Below, piece after piece: positions 1 through 9,434 of a stretch of 64,000 bases of DNA. Under the pieces are notes generated by a model. It searched no databases and was not told the origin of the DNA. It saw only the letters and a program-made list of their open reading frames with translations. The DNA is from Novosphingobium resinovorum (GTDB lineage: Bacteria > Pseudomonadota > Alphaproteobacteria > Sphingomonadales > Sphingomonadaceae): positions 186,001 through 250,000 of the forward strand of contig NZ_BSFC01000011.1 of assembly GCF_027922145.1 (NCBI RefSeq). The letters are read 5' to 3'. The position numbers and the translations under genes were made by a program. How positions within the stretch are numbered: the first letter of the stretch is position 1; each line of letters starts with the position of its first letter.

Positions 1-1431
1 CCCCTGCCCCTCCCCCTGCCCCCAGCCACCGCCGAGCGCGAGGAACACGGCGATCTGGTCGTCCACCAGCGCCGCTTCCGCCGCCGCATGGCTCACCCGC
101 GCCGAGGCGAGGCTGCCCTGCGCGCTCAGGAGGTCGAGGAAGTCGCTGCGCCCGAAGCGGAACAGCTTGGCCGCCTGCCCTTCCGATATGCCGGCGCTGT
201 CGCTCGCGCGGCCCAGCGATGCGGCCTTGTCCCGATCGCGGGCGTAAGTTTCCAGCGCCGTCTCGGTGCCCTGCAGGGCCGAGAGCACGGTCGCATCGAA
301 CTTGGCGAGATCGACATCGACCTGCGCCTTGGCGGCATCGATCTTCGCCTTGACGATCGGGCGATTGGGGAAGCTCCAGCTCAGTAGCGGGCCAAGGCTG
401 AAGCCGAAGCTGTCGGACTTGCCGAGGTTCTGCAACTGCCCGCTGCTGGCGACGCCCGCGCCGATCGAGACGCTCGGGTAGAGGTCCGCCACCGCCACGC
501 CGATGCGCGCGGTATCGCCGGCGATGGTGCGCTCGGCCTGGCGGATGTCGGGACGGCGGCGGATCAGCGCGGCGCCGTCGCCGACCGGCATCGGCTGGGC
601 GAGGCGCGGCAGGACCGAGCAGCTCGCCACGTCCTGCGGATAGTCCGCCGGCGCCCGGCCGAGCAGCGTCGCCAGCAGGAACAGCGCGCCCTGCCGCTTC
701 GCCACGAAGGCGGGCAGGCTGGCCCGGCTGGTGTCCACCGCGGTACGCGCGCGGCTGACGTCGAAGGCGGTGCCGCGCCCGCCGCGCTGCAGCCGGGTGG
801 TGGCATCCAGCGTCTGCTGCTGCAGCACGATCACCTTCTGGACCGTCGCCATCTGGTAATTGGCGCCGCATACGTCGGCATAGGCCTTGGCGGTCGCCGC
901 CGCCACGCTGATCCGCACCGCATCGCGCGCCGCCTCGACCACCTCGCGGTCCGCCTGCGCCCCCTCGACCGCGCGCCGCAGCTTGCCGTTGAGGTCGAGC
1001 GGATAGCTCAGCGAGAGGCCAAGGTCGTACGTCACGACACCGGGGATGTTGGTCCCGCCCGACTGGGTGGAATAGTCGCGCTCGAGATCGGCATCGGAAC
1101 TGACGGTGGTGCTCAGCGCCCGCGCGCCGGTCGTCTCGCGCAGCACCGCTTCGGCCTTGCGGATGTTCGCCTCGGCGGCGCGCAGGTCGGCGTTGGCGGT
1201 GAGCGCCTCTTCCACCAGCGCGTCGAGGCGGGGATCGGCGTAGAGGCTCCACCAGCGGTCGGGCAGCGGCGCCTGCGCGAAGGCGGGATCGCGCGCCGCG
1301 ACGAAGTCCCCCTGCGCCGAAGGCGTGCCGGACACCGCGTTCTCGGGCGGATGATAGTCCGGCCCGGCGGTGGCGCAGGCGGACAGCGCCAGCGCCATCG
1401 CGGCGGCGCAGAGAAGACGGGCGGGACGCAT
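1..1431 (-). CDS. NodT-family outer-membrane efflux lipoprotein (3' end off window)
   Basis: Outer-membrane channel of a tripartite efflux pump, presumed partner of the adaptor and FUSC protein encoded just upstream. The frame opens at an ATG overlapping the adaptor stop (TGATG) and stays open to base 1, giving 477 residues. The N-terminus is a lipoprotein signal ending in LSAC at about residue 19, and a typical NodT start (GPDYHPPE) follows. The last residues visible (ALGGGW, then Gly/Gln-rich) are typical of the family C-terminus, so only a few codons should be missing. TolC-like folds have two repeats of beta-barrel plus long coiled coils. Substrate unknown. Confidence 0.9.
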   Translation of the reverse strand, partial: MRPARLLCAAAMALALSACATAGPDYHPPENAVSGTPSAQGDFVAARDPAFAQAPLPDRWWSLYADPRLDALVEEALTANADLRAAEANIRKAEAVLRETTGARALSTTVSSDADLERDYSTQSGGTNIPGVVTYDLGLSLSYPLDLNGKLRRAVEGAQADREVVEAARDAVRISVAAATAKAYADVCGANYQMATVQKVIVLQQQTLDATTRLQRGGRGTAFDVSRARTAVDTSRASLPAFVAKRQGALFLLATLLGRAPADYPQDVASCSVLPRLAQPMPVGDGAALIRRRPDIRQAERTIAGDTARIGVAVADLYPSVSIGAGVASSGQLQNLGKSDSFGFSLGPLLSWSFPNRPIVKAKIDAAKAQVDVDLAKFDATVLSALQGTETALETYARDRDKAASLGRASDSAGISEGQAAKLFRFGRSDFLDLLSAQGSLASARVSHAAAEAALVDDQIAVFLALGGGWGQGEGQG

Positions 1432-2384
1432 CACCGGGCTCCCGCGCTCTGCGTCGCGGCGGGAGCGGGAGCCGCCGCCGGGGCCGGAACCGGACGTGCC
1501 TGTCGCTTCGGTTCGCCGTCATGCTGCTCGATCGTCACCGTCGCAGTGCGGCCGAGGATCAGGCGCACGTTCTTCGGCACATGCGTCAGGCGCACGCGCA
1601 CCGGGATCCGCTGGGCGAGGCGCACCCATGAGAACGTTGCAGCGACGTTGGGCAGCAGGTTGCCCGAGTCGCTGCGTGTATCGTCGTTGATGCCCGCCGC
1701 GATGCTCTCGACACGACCCTTGAGTACCTGCCCCTCGCCCATCAGCTTCACGCTCACCGGCGCGCCGATGTGGATGAGCGGCAGCTTGGTTTCCTCGAAG
1801 TAGCCCTCGACGCGGATCGAATCGCCATCGACCAGCGCCATGGCCTGGCTTCCGGCGGCCACGTAGTCGCCCGGATGCAGGTCGAGGTTGGTCACGGTGC
1901 CATTGACCGAGGCATGGACTTGCGTGCGCTGGAGGTCGAGCTTCGCGCGATCGACCGCGCTTACCGCTTCCTGCACGGCGGCGCGGGCAGTGGCGACCTT
2001 GGCGACGTTCTGCTCATGGGATTCGGTGGCGACGAGATCGCCGAGCGCAAGGTCGCGCGAAGCCTCGCGCTGCGCCTGCCCCAGCGTCGCCTTCGCGCTG
2101 GCAAGGCTCGCCTGCGCTTCCTCGACCGCCAGCGAATACCGCGGCTTGTCGATCACGAACAGCAGGTCGCCTGCCTTGACCACCTGGTTGTCGCGCACCG
2201 CCACCGAAGTCACGAGGCCGCCGATGTCCGGCGTCACCCGCACCACGTCGGCACGCACCCGGCCGTCCCGGGTCCAGGGGCTGCGCTCGTAATGCATCCA
2301 CATCCAGTACGCGATGAAGGCCGCGAGCAGGACGATGACGATAGTGGCGGCGCTGCGGCCGATGGCGGGAAGCAGGTTCTTCAT
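1431..2384 (-). CDS. HlyD/EmrA-type periplasmic adaptor (AaeA-like)
   Basis: Membrane fusion protein of 317 aa linking the inner-membrane FUSC protein to the outer-membrane channel. One N-terminal transmembrane helix (about residues 10-30) is followed by the biotinyl-lipoyl half motif (TPDIGGLVTSVAV), a coiled-coil hairpin rich in Ala/Glu/Lys, the second lipoyl half (VNGTVTNLDLHPGDYV) and a beta-barrel domain. The C-terminal 35 residues are Pro/Ala-rich. The start at 2384 was chosen because its ATG overlaps the DUF1656 stop as ATGA and leads directly into the membrane helix; an upstream in-frame ATG would run through the DUF1656 gene. Likely exports aromatic or other organic acids by analogy with AaeA; substrate not shown by sequence. 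Confidence 0.92.
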   Translation of the reverse strand: MKNLLPAIGRSAATIVIVLLAAFIAYWMWMHYERSPWTRDGRVRADVVRVTPDIGGLVTSVAVRDNQVVKAGDLLFVIDKPRYSLAVEEAQASLASAKATLGQAQREASRDLALGDLVATESHEQNVAKVATARAAVQEAVSAVDRAKLDLQRTQVHASVNGTVTNLDLHPGDYVAAGSQAMALVDGDSIRVEGYFEETKLPLIHIGAPVSVKLMGEGQVLKGRVESIAAGINDDTRSDSGNLLPNVAATFSWVRLAQRIPVRVRLTHVPKNVRLILGRTATVTIEQHDGEPKRQARPVPAPAAAPAPAATQSAGAR

Positions 2385-2596
2385 GGGTGGAGACCGGACC
2401 AGGTGGCGAGGAAGGAAAGCGCACCGAACACCATGACATAAAGGCACAGGTCGACGAGCGCGCGATAGGCGACGATGCGGTAGAAGCCGACGAAGTCCGC
2501 CACACGCATCAGCAGCATGGTCAGGACCGAGGCGATCACCGCGATCAGCAGGAGGGCGGGCATGTAGACGCCCAGGATGGAGACTTCGCCGTTCAT
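2381..2596 (-). CDS. DUF1656 small inner-membrane protein (AaeX-like)
   Basis: Protein of 71 aa with two predicted transmembrane helices (about residues 10-30 and 45-65) and the DUF1656 opening MNGEVSILGVYMP. Such proteins are encoded with FUSC/HlyD efflux pairs (aaeX with aaeA and aaeB in E. coli); their exact job is unknown. It overlaps both neighbours by 4 bp (ATGA), so translation of FUSC, DUF1656 and adaptor is coupled. Confidence 0.88.
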   Translation of the reverse strand: MNGEVSILGVYMPALLLIAVIASVLTMLLMRVADFVGFYRIVAYRALVDLCLYVMVFGALSFLATWSGLHP

Positions 2597-4647
2597 GGCT
2601 GGCCTTTCAGCGCGGCGGCTTCTGGAAAGATGTTACGGCGCAGCGAGATCAGCGCCAGAGCGGCCTTGCGGCGCACCGAACGGTCCTCGTCGCGGATGAA
2701 GACGTGGAGCGCCGCGTCAATATCACCCAACAGTTCGGGCGCTGCGGGCGGGCGGTGATCGGGCTCGAGACGGCGATAGTAAGCCGCGACGTCGGCCAGC
2801 ACGCTGGTCAGCGGCGCGCTGCGGGCGGGCGGCAGGTCGAGACGCAGTTCGCGCAGTTCACCGATTGCCACGCCGGTGCGAAGATCACGCAGCACGTCAT
2901 AGAGCGGCGCGCCCGGCTGCTTGCCGGAGAGCGCAAGGCGGGGATTGAGCAGCGCGATACGGTCGAGCATGCGGTTGATCCAGCCACGCACGTCGGGCGG
3001 TCCGTAGAGGTTGGCTCGCTCGGCGATATCGCGCCAGCCCGCGCGCAGGGTGCGGCGGATGGCGCTCTCCAGCCCGGCCGTCTGCAGCAGACGTGCCATG
3101 ATGATCGCGAACAGCGTGCCCAGCAGCTGCGCCAGCGAGCCGTTGGCGAAAGTGGCGAAGTTGTCGGTATACTTCTCGGCGATGATGAAGGGGCTGCCCA
3201 TGCCGAGCAGCGAGGGCAGCGCAACGCCGGCGTAGCGGGGAGAATGCATCAGCGAACCCAGCACCAGCAAAGGGGGCGCCAGAGTCAGCGCGAGCATCGG
3301 AAACCCGTCGACGCGTGGCAGGATCGCGAAAGCGTAGATCATGCCCAGGATCGTTGCGATGAGCGTGCCGTTGAAGAACATCCACAGCGGCAACAGCGGA
3401 TTGTCGGATGCGGCGAACAGCGCCAGGAACACGCCCGCCAGCATGACGGCGGTAGCACCGTCGTTCCAGCCGCTGCCGATCCAGAGCGTGCAGCCCAGGA
3501 TGATCGTCAGCGCCGCACCGGCCGCACCGCGCACCGCGCCGCGATAGTCGCGATGAACCTCGCGGTTGCGCCGCCCTTCCAGCAGCGGCGGAATGCGCGC
3601 GGAAACCGGCTTGCGATTCCTCGTACCCATCTGGTCGGCCAGATCGCGGCAATCGAGGTGCGCTTCGATGAGGCTGGCCAGCCGCGAGCCCAGGCTGAGC
3701 ACAAGCATGTCGTTCCAGCCCGAGGCGCCGTCCACTTGCGGCTCCAGTGCGACGCAGCGGGCCTTGAGTTCGGTCCCTATGCGCTCGCGTTCCTCACGGT
3801 CGTTCTCGATATGTGAAAGCCAGGCGCGGGTATCCGCCAGCAGCGCCTCGGCCTCGTCGCTCATCGCATCACGTTCGCGCAGTGCTGCGATGCGATCGGA
3901 CACCGCCGCCCCCAGCGGCATGAGCAGCGAGAGCTGGTCCTGCAGCGCCCGCACCGTGCGCACGCGCGGGGCGAGGCGGCTGGTCTCGAACGGCAGGTGA
4001 ATCGAAAGCTGGTGCAGTTCGGTGACGTCCTGCGCCAGCCGACGCTTTTCCGCCTCGATCGAGGGATCGGGCTCAAGCTCAAGCGAATCGCGGCTCCAGC
4101 GCTCGGCATCTCGCAGCATCATCGCCACACGGCCGAGCAGGAACGTCGAGACCGAGCCCGGCAGGACGACGCCATGGATCAGGCTGCCGCACAGGATACC
4201 GATGGTGATCTCCTGAACGCGCAGTGCCGCGTCCTCGAAGATGAGGTCGGGCGTGCTCACCGTCGGCAGCACGATCAGGCAGGCGGTATAGCCCGCCAGC
4301 ACGAAGATGTAGCCGCGCGGCGTCCGGTCGAGCAGCGAGACGAAGACGCACAGCGCCAGCCACGATGCGAGCGCCAGCGTCAACAGTTCGGGCGAGTGCG
4401 CGAGCGGCGGCACCATGAGCACCGAGGCGGTCGCGCCGATGAACGTGCCGATGACGCGGAACAGCGCCTTGGACACCACCGCACCCGCCAGCGGCGCGGC
4501 GACGATGTAGGCGGTGAGAAAGGCCCAGTACGGTCGCTCCAGCCCGATCGAAAACGAAATGTACGCCGCGAGGATCGCCGCGAGGAATGCCTTGATCGAA
4601 AAGATGGCCGCCGGGACGCCCCAGCGCGCGAAGACCGGCCCGTTCAT
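2593..4647 (-). CDS. FUSC-family aromatic-acid exporter, inner-membrane component (AaeB-like)
   Basis: Inner-membrane protein of 684 aa. It has two hydrophobic blocks, an N-terminal set of about six helices (residues 10-170) and a second set (about 370-530), separated by a soluble helical stretch. This duplicated layout is that of the FUSC family (AaeB, fusaric-acid resistance proteins). The C-terminal 150 residues are soluble and helical. The gene overlaps the MarR gene upstream and the DUF1656 gene downstream by 4 bp each. Role inferred: proton-driven extrusion of small organic acids through the HlyD and NodT partners. Confidence 0.9.
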   Translation of the reverse strand: MNGPVFARWGVPAAIFSIKAFLAAILAAYISFSIGLERPYWAFLTAYIVAAPLAGAVVSKALFRVIGTFIGATASVLMVPPLAHSPELLTLALASWLALCVFVSLLDRTPRGYIFVLAGYTACLIVLPTVSTPDLIFEDAALRVQEITIGILCGSLIHGVVLPGSVSTFLLGRVAMMLRDAERWSRDSLELEPDPSIEAEKRRLAQDVTELHQLSIHLPFETSRLAPRVRTVRALQDQLSLLMPLGAAVSDRIAALRERDAMSDEAEALLADTRAWLSHIENDREERERIGTELKARCVALEPQVDGASGWNDMLVLSLGSRLASLIEAHLDCRDLADQMGTRNRKPVSARIPPLLEGRRNREVHRDYRGAVRGAAGAALTIILGCTLWIGSGWNDGATAVMLAGVFLALFAASDNPLLPLWMFFNGTLIATILGMIYAFAILPRVDGFPMLALTLAPPLLVLGSLMHSPRYAGVALPSLLGMGSPFIIAEKYTDNFATFANGSLAQLLGTLFAIIMARLLQTAGLESAIRRTLRAGWRDIAERANLYGPPDVRGWINRMLDRIALLNPRLALSGKQPGAPLYDVLRDLRTGVAIGELRELRLDLPPARSAPLTSVLADVAAYYRRLEPDHRPPAAPELLGDIDAALHVFIRDEDRSVRRKAALALISLRRNIFPEAAALKGQP

Positions 4648-5096
4648 GCCCGCCCCCGCATCTCGGCGGCGCGGCTGCCGACCGTGGTAATCAGCTTTAC
4701 GGCCGCTTCGAGGTCGGCGTCCGGAATGCCGCCCAGCAATTCCCCCCGCAGCGCCACCAGCCGCGCTTCCGCCTTGCGGGCGATGCGCGCGCCCTCGCCG
4801 GTCAGGTGGAGGAGATTGGCCCGGCGGTCACCGGCATCGGCGAGCCGCTCGACGAGGCCCGCCGATTCGAGCTGGCGCACGGTGGTGGTCAGCGAAGCTT
4901 CGGTGATGCCGATCGCCCGCGCCAGATCCGCCTGCCTCGCCCCTGCGCCCAGCCGCTCGAGATGGACCAGCGCCCATCCCGCCGAGTTGGAAATCTCCAG
5001 CGAGGCAAGGATGCGGTCGGCAAGCTGTCGCCACGCCCGCGCGACAGGCGCGAGTTGCGTGGCGAGGTCATGGGCAAGGCTCGATCGGTCGGTCAT
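4644..5096 (-). CDS. MarR-family transcriptional regulator of the efflux operon
   Basis: 150-aa winged-helix regulator, first gene of the efflux operon. The family core is visible: GWALVHLERLGAGARQ, a recognition-helix region (ARAIGITEASLTTTVRQLES) and the wing (VERLADAGDRRANLLHLT). MarR proteins are usually autorepressors released by small phenolic ligands, which fits a pump of the AaeB type. A TTAGG-CT-CCTAA inverted repeat lies about 32 bp upstream. The ATG at 5096 is preceded by a weak AGGA. The next gene starts inside its stop (ATGA). Confidence 0.88.
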   Translation of the reverse strand: MTDRSSLAHDLATQLAPVARAWRQLADRILASLEISNSAGWALVHLERLGAGARQADLARAIGITEASLTTTVRQLESAGLVERLADAGDRRANLLHLTGEGARIARKAEARLVALRGELLGGIPDADLEAAVKLITTVGSRAAEMRGRA

Positions 5097-5127
5097 GGGT
5101 CCTGGGGGGATCGGGGGTGGCGGGTAC

Positions 5128-5139
5128 TTAGGCTCCTAA
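5128..5139. promoter_or_regulatory. Candidate MarR operator (TTAGG-CT-CCTAA)
   Basis: Perfect 5-bp inverted repeat with a 2-bp spacer in the leader of the efflux operon, between the L,D-transpeptidase 3' end and the MarR start. Position and symmetry fit a binding site for the operon's own MarR protein. This is inference from position only. Confidence 0.4.
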
Positions 5140-5231
5140 CTATTATCGGGCAACCGGGTTACCCTTGCGATTTACAAACCAGCAATGCCGGAAATTGCAA
5201 TCCGCGCAAGTGGGACGTTGGTATCTCGTGA

Positions 5232-5260
5232 TCCTCCCTGTCACGGAGCGATGGGGAGGA
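5232..5260. repeat. Short palindromic repeat, related to the element at 57701-57823
   Basis: TCCTCCC and GGGAGGA arms enclose a loop with GCGATG. The interior is nearly the same as the left end of the larger element at 57701-57823 (CCTCC-TGTC-CG-AGCGATGGGGAGG). It lies right after the L,D-transpeptidase stop and could also act as a weak transcription-end hairpin. Confidence 0.55.
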
Positions 5261-5264
5261 TGGC

Positions 5265-5765
5265 TCAGGGTTCGATCTCGATGGGGGTGCCGTCGGCCAC
5301 GACTTCCCACAGAGCCTCAATCTCTTCGTCGGAAACCGCAATGCAGCCGTCGGTCCAGTCGCCGGGTACACGGCCCGCAGCCCAGTCGTTCGGCTGACCG
5401 TGGATCATGATCATCCCGCCCGCAGAGCGCCCACGCCCCGCCGCAAAGGCGCGGTCGTCGGCGTTGGGGTAAGAGATATGAAGCGAGAGATGATAGGCGC
5501 TCGCCGGGTTGCCCCAGTCGATGACGTAACGCCCCTCCGGGGTCCGCTCGTCGCCTTCGAAGCGCTTGGGGCCGACGGGCTCGTCGCCGAGCTGGATATG
5601 CTCGATCACATCGACGAGGCGGCCGCCGGACCAGAGTTCCATGATCCGCGCCGCCTTGCGTACGCGGATCATGTCGATGTCAGGCAGTTTCAAAGGCCGG
5701 GGCGCTTCAGTGGCGCCCAGCAGCAGAAGCAGCGGGGCGAACCTCAGGACGCCCCGCATCATCAT
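5265..5765 (-). CDS. L,D-transpeptidase (YkuD/ErfK family)
   Basis: 166-aa exported protein that should form or exchange 3-3 peptide cross-links in periplasmic peptidoglycan, or attach proteins to it. It has a short hydrophobic leader (LRFAPLLLLLGA) and the YkuD catalytic region with His122 (MIMIHGQ) and the nucleophile Cys141 in TDGCIAVS, which replaces the usual S-H-G-C-[IR]. It is smaller than most family members because it is a bare catalytic domain. Three consecutive ATGs (5765, 5762, 5759) could serve as the start; the first overlaps the purA stop as TGATG, so the gene is probably translated with purA. Confidence 0.88.
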   Translation of the reverse strand: MMMRGVLRFAPLLLLLGATEAPRPLKLPDIDMIRVRKAARIMELWSGGRLVDVIEHIQLGDEPVGPKRFEGDERTPEGRYVIDWGNPASAYHLSLHISYPNADDRAFAAGRGRSAGGMIMIHGQPNDWAAGRVPGDWTDGCIAVSDEEIEALWEVVADGTPIEIEP

Positions 5766-7054
5766 CAATCCACGAAGGGATCGCGCACGAGGATGGTGTC
5801 CTCGCGCTCGGGGCTGGTGGAGACGAGCGCCACCGGCGTCTCGATCAGTTCCTGGACGCGCTGGATGTACTTGATCGCCTGCGCGGGGAGGTCCGCCCAC
5901 GAACGGGCACCGGCGGTGGTGCCCTGCCAGCCGTCCATTTCCTCGTAGATCGGCTCGACCGCGGCCTGATCGGCGGCGTGGCTCGGGTAGTAATCCAGCA
6001 CCTTACCCTTGAGGCGGTAGCCGGTGCAGATCTTCACCTTCTCGAACCCGTCGAGCACGTCGAGCTTGGTCAGCGCGATCCCGGTGACGCCCGAGATCGC
6101 GCAGGACTGGCGCGTCAACACCGCGTCGAACCAGCCGCAGCGGCGCTTGCGGCCGGTGACGGTGCCGAATTCGTGGCCACGCTCGCCAAGGCGCTGGCCG
6201 GTCTCGTCCTCCAGCTCGGTCGGGAACGGGCCGGAGCCGACGCGGGTGGTGTAGGCCTTGACGATGCCCAGCACGAAGCCGGTCGCCGAGGGGCCGAGGC
6301 CCGAACCGCTGGCAGCAGTGCCCGACACGGTGTTGGAGCTGGTGACGAAGGGATAGGTGCCGTGATCGACGTCGAGCAGCACGCCCTGCGCGCCTTCGAA
6401 CAGGATGCGCGCGCCCGCCTTGCGGACCTTGTTGAGGCGCTTCCACACGGGCTGGGCGAACTGCAGCACGAAAGGCGCGATCTCGCGCAGTTCGTTGAGC
6501 AGCGCCTCGCGGTCGATCGGGGGCTGGCCGAAACCGGCGCGCAGCGCGTCGTGGTGCGCGCAGAGGCGATCGAGCTGCGGCTCCAGTGCATCGAGATGCG
6601 CCAGATCGCAGACGCGGATCGCGCGGCGGCCGACCTTGTCCTCGTAAGCCGGGCCGATGCCGCGACCGGTGGTGCCGATCTTGCCCGCACCGGCGGCCGC
6701 TTCGCGCAGGCCGTCCAGCTCGCGGTGAACCGGCAGGATCAGCGGGCAGTTGTCGGCGATCGCGAAGTTCTCGGGATTGATCTCGACGCCCTGGCCGCGA
6801 AGCTTCTCGACTTCGGACTTGAGGTGCCACGGGTCGAGCACGACGCCGTTGCCGATGATCGAGAGGGTGCCGGTGACGATGCCCGAAGGCAGCAGGCTCA
6901 GCTTGTAGACCTGCTCGCCGACGACGAGCGTGTGGCCCGCGTTGTGGCCGCCCTGGAACCGCACAACTGCGTCCGCACGGCTGGCGAGCCAGTCGACGAT
7001 CTTGCCTTTGCCCTCATCGCCCCACTGGGCGCCGATCACGGTAACATTTGCCAT
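5765..7054 (-). CDS. purA: Adenylosuccinate synthase
   Basis: Cytoplasmic GTP-dependent enzyme that joins IMP and aspartate to adenylosuccinate, the first committed step to AMP. The start at 7054 gives 429 aa, the usual length, and follows a GGAGGAG ribosome site. The N-terminus carries the GDEGKGK loop with catalytic Asp13 and His41 (GGHNAGHT). Further family blocks are [28 protein letters not shown] and [12 protein letters not shown]. It sits near hisZ, as in other sphingomonads, and is coupled to the L,D-transpeptidase gene. Confidence 0.98.
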   Translation of the reverse strand: MANVTVIGAQWGDEGKGKIVDWLASRADAVVRFQGGHNAGHTLVVGEQVYKLSLLPSGIVTGTLSIIGNGVVLDPWHLKSEVEKLRGQGVEINPENFAIADNCPLILPVHRELDGLREAAAGAGKIGTTGRGIGPAYEDKVGRRAIRVCDLAHLDALEPQLDRLCAHHDALRAGFGQPPIDREALLNELREIAPFVLQFAQPVWKRLNKVRKAGARILFEGAQGVLLDVDHGTYPFVTSSNTVSGTAASGSGLGPSATGFVLGIVKAYTTRVGSGPFPTELEDETGQRLGERGHEFGTVTGRKRRCGWFDAVLTRQSCAISGVTGIALTKLDVLDGFEKVKICTGYRLKGKVLDYYPSHAADQAAVEPIYEEMDGWQGTTAGARSWADLPAQAIKYIQRVQELIETPVALVSTSPEREDTILVRDPFVD

Positions 7055-7291
7055 GGATATGCTCCTCCACCCTGCCACGGTGGATCCGGTATCGCCCTTC
7101 GACAGGACTCGACGATACGGATTTACGGTGGGGCAGGAGGCCCCGGCTTTTTCGGTCGGCGCCCTAAGGGCAAGGGGGGGCGGTAGTCAAGGGTCACCGG
7201 CACGAACGGGTTACTCTTCATTACACTTGGCGACTTGCCCCTGCCCGCTCCGGCCTGCGACCCTGCAGACATACCACGGGAGCATGCGACC

Positions 7292-8155
7292 ATGAAGAAA
7301 ACCCCAATGATCACGATCGGTGCCCTGCTGCTGGCGGTAGCTACGCCCGCCCTCGGGCAGCAGCGAACGGAAACGCTGAGTTACGGCACCGGAGCGCTGC
7401 AGACGCTCGATTTCTGGCCAGGAACTCAGAACGGGGCCGCGCGCAAAAAGCCTTCCCCACTGGTCGTCTTCGTTCACGGCGGTGGCTGGAAGCGCGGCGA
7501 CAAGGACAGCGCCACCGGCCGCTACAAGGTCGCGCACTACACCGGCGAGGGCTACGCCTTCGCCAGCGTCAACTACCGGCTAGTCCCGGACGCGACCGTG
7601 GAGCAGCAGGCGCAGGATGTCGCCGATGCACTCGCGGCCCTGCTCAAACAGGCGGATTCGCTAGGTATCGCGCGCGGCAAGGTCGTGCTGATGGGGCACA
7701 GCGCGGGCGCGCATCTGGTGGCACTGGTCGGCACAGATCCACAGTATCTGCGCAAGGCCGGACTATCCTACGCCGACATTCGCGGCGTGATCCCGATCGA
7801 CGGCGCCGCCTATGACGTGGCCGAACAGATGCAGGATGCCGGGCGGCTGATGGGCGCTACATATCGGCAAGCCTTCGGAACCGAGGCATCCCGCCAGCGC
7901 GCCCTGTCGCCCACCTTGCAGGCCGCCGCGCCCAACGCGCCGCAATTCCTGCTCCTCCACGTCCAGCGCGCCGACGGCGTGGGGCAAGCCCAGGAACTGG
8001 AAACCGCGCTGCGCAAGGCGGGCACGCAGGTCGAGCGCGAAGGCTTCCCCGGACGCGGATTGCCGGGACACATGCAGATCAACCGCGAACTGGGCAATCC
8101 GGACTATGCCGCGACCGGCGTAGTCGACCGCTGGCTTGCCCGGGTGTTCGGCTAA
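7292..8155 (+). CDS. Secreted alpha/beta-hydrolase (BD-FAE/esterase-like)
   Basis: 287-aa hydrolase with an N-terminal signal peptide (MKKTPMITIGALLLAVATPALG). The oxyanion-hole motif HGGGW follows at about residue 60, the nucleophile elbow GHSAG (Ser at about 133) next, and a late His in GLPGHMQ is the likely catalytic base. This pattern fits the carboxylesterase/lipase families related to BD-FAE. Substrate unknown; export to the periplasm is inferred. Its TAA overlaps the hisZ TAG on the other strand (shared CTAA), so the two genes converge with no spacer. Confidence 0.85.
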   Translation: MKKTPMITIGALLLAVATPALGQQRTETLSYGTGALQTLDFWPGTQNGAARKKPSPLVVFVHGGGWKRGDKDSATGRYKVAHYTGEGYAFASVNYRLVPDATVEQQAQDVADALAALLKQADSLGIARGKVVLMGHSAGAHLVALVGTDPQYLRKAGLSYADIRGVIPIDGAAYDVAEQMQDAGRLMGATYRQAFGTEASRQRALSPTLQAAAPNAPQFLLLHVQRADGVGQAQELETALRKAGTQVEREGFPGRGLPGHMQINRELGNPDYAATGVVDRWLARVFG

Positions 8156-9276
8156 AGCGCGACCGCCTCGCCGCCTTCCAGCTTGTGCGAGCAGCCGAGC
8201 GCCAGCGCATCGTCCGCTTCCGAAAGCGCGGCGACGGTCACCCAGCCGATCGCCCGCTGACGACTGGCGACCTCGCGGTCATGGCCGAGCGGGAGGAACA
8301 GGCGGCGCTCTTCGCCCGCAGCGGCGGACAGGCTCTCGATCAGCGGATCGGGATAGAGCGAGAAGCCCGTCGCGGCTTCCGGATTGCGGCCGGTCTGACC
8401 AAGAATCGAATATGTACCGCCGCGCCCGAGGCTGCCGGGCACGCCGTCAGCGTAGATCGTGAAGCCGAACCACGACTGATACTCGAAGCCATGACGCTCG
8501 GACGGATCGAGGGTCAACCGCGCCTTGCCGCTCACCCGCGCGGCGATCGCCCGCAGCGCGGCGATACGGCTGGCGAGCACGCCACCGACGTCGAATTCAG
8601 CCAGCCGCTCGATCGCGCTATCGAACGGGCCGACGGCATAGAGCAGCGGCAGATAGGCCTCGCCGCCCGCATCGACGAGCCCGCCCGCGTCCTTGGCGTC
8701 GAGCATCTGGCGCACCGCCTCGATGTTCATCGAGGGCAAGGGCAGCGCGCCGGCGCTCAGCGTATCGACGAGATCGGGGAGCGTGAAGTCCACCGAAACG
8801 CCCGTCGCGCCTGCCGCGCGCAGCGTCTCGATCGCCAGTTCGACGATTTCGGCCACGGCTTCGGTCGAATCGGTGCCGACGAGTTCCGCGCCCAACTGCA
8901 GCCGCTCACGCGCCGGATCGAGGCCGTCGCCCTTGATGGTCACGACCTGCCCCGAATAGGACAGCCGCAGCGGACGCGGCGCTTGTGCAAGGCCGGTCGC
9001 GGCGATGCGCGCGACTTGCGCGGTGATATCGGACCGCAGTGCCAGCATCCGCATCGAGACCGGATCGACGAAGCGGAACATGCGGCGCACCTGAACGCCC
9101 GCCATGCGGTGCGCCAGCGCCTTCTCGAATTCGAGCACCGGGGTCTCGACGCGCGCGTAGCCGTGGCTCGCGAGAACGTCATGCGCGGCGCGGCGCACCG
9201 TCTGTGATGCCCATGCCTGCTGCGGCAGACGGTCGCCCAAGCCCTCGGGCAGAAGATCGCGGTCGTTTTCCTGCAT
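8152..9276 (-). CDS. hisZ: ATP phosphoribosyltransferase regulatory subunit
   Basis: 374-aa paralogue of histidyl-tRNA synthetase that lacks aminoacylation and acts as regulatory subunit of short-form HisG in the first step of histidine synthesis. Class II synthetase-like blocks are visible (LPEGLGDRLPQQA, RMFRFVDP, LRSDITAQVARI, LQLGAELVG) but no anticodon-binding domain follows. hisG is not in the window. The ATG at 9276 gives the usual N-terminus MQENDRDLLPEG; the longer reading frame upstream is not needed. hisZ near purA is a common sphingomonad arrangement. Confidence 0.93.
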   Translation of the reverse strand: MQENDRDLLPEGLGDRLPQQAWASQTVRRAAHDVLASHGYARVETPVLEFEKALAHRMAGVQVRRMFRFVDPVSMRMLALRSDITAQVARIAATGLAQAPRPLRLSYSGQVVTIKGDGLDPARERLQLGAELVGTDSTEAVAEIVELAIETLRAAGATGVSVDFTLPDLVDTLSAGALPLPSMNIEAVRQMLDAKDAGGLVDAGGEAYLPLLYAVGPFDSAIERLAEFDVGGVLASRIAALRAIAARVSGKARLTLDPSERHGFEYQSWFGFTIYADGVPGSLGRGGTYSILGQTGRNPEAATGFSLYPDPLIESLSAAAGEERRLFLPLGHDREVASRQRAIGWVTVAALSEADDALALGCSHKLEGGEAVAL

Positions 9277-9434
9277 AATGGCCGCGCCCTTAGCCCGCCC
9301 AAGCGCGGTTGTCGAATGTACAAATCTGCGACGATTGGCGACGAATTTTCCGTCGGCTCCGGAAGGTCCAGCGGCTAAGTCGAAGCCATGCGTCTGGCGG
9401 GACGCATTCGCTTTCAACCAACAAAGGCCCGACC

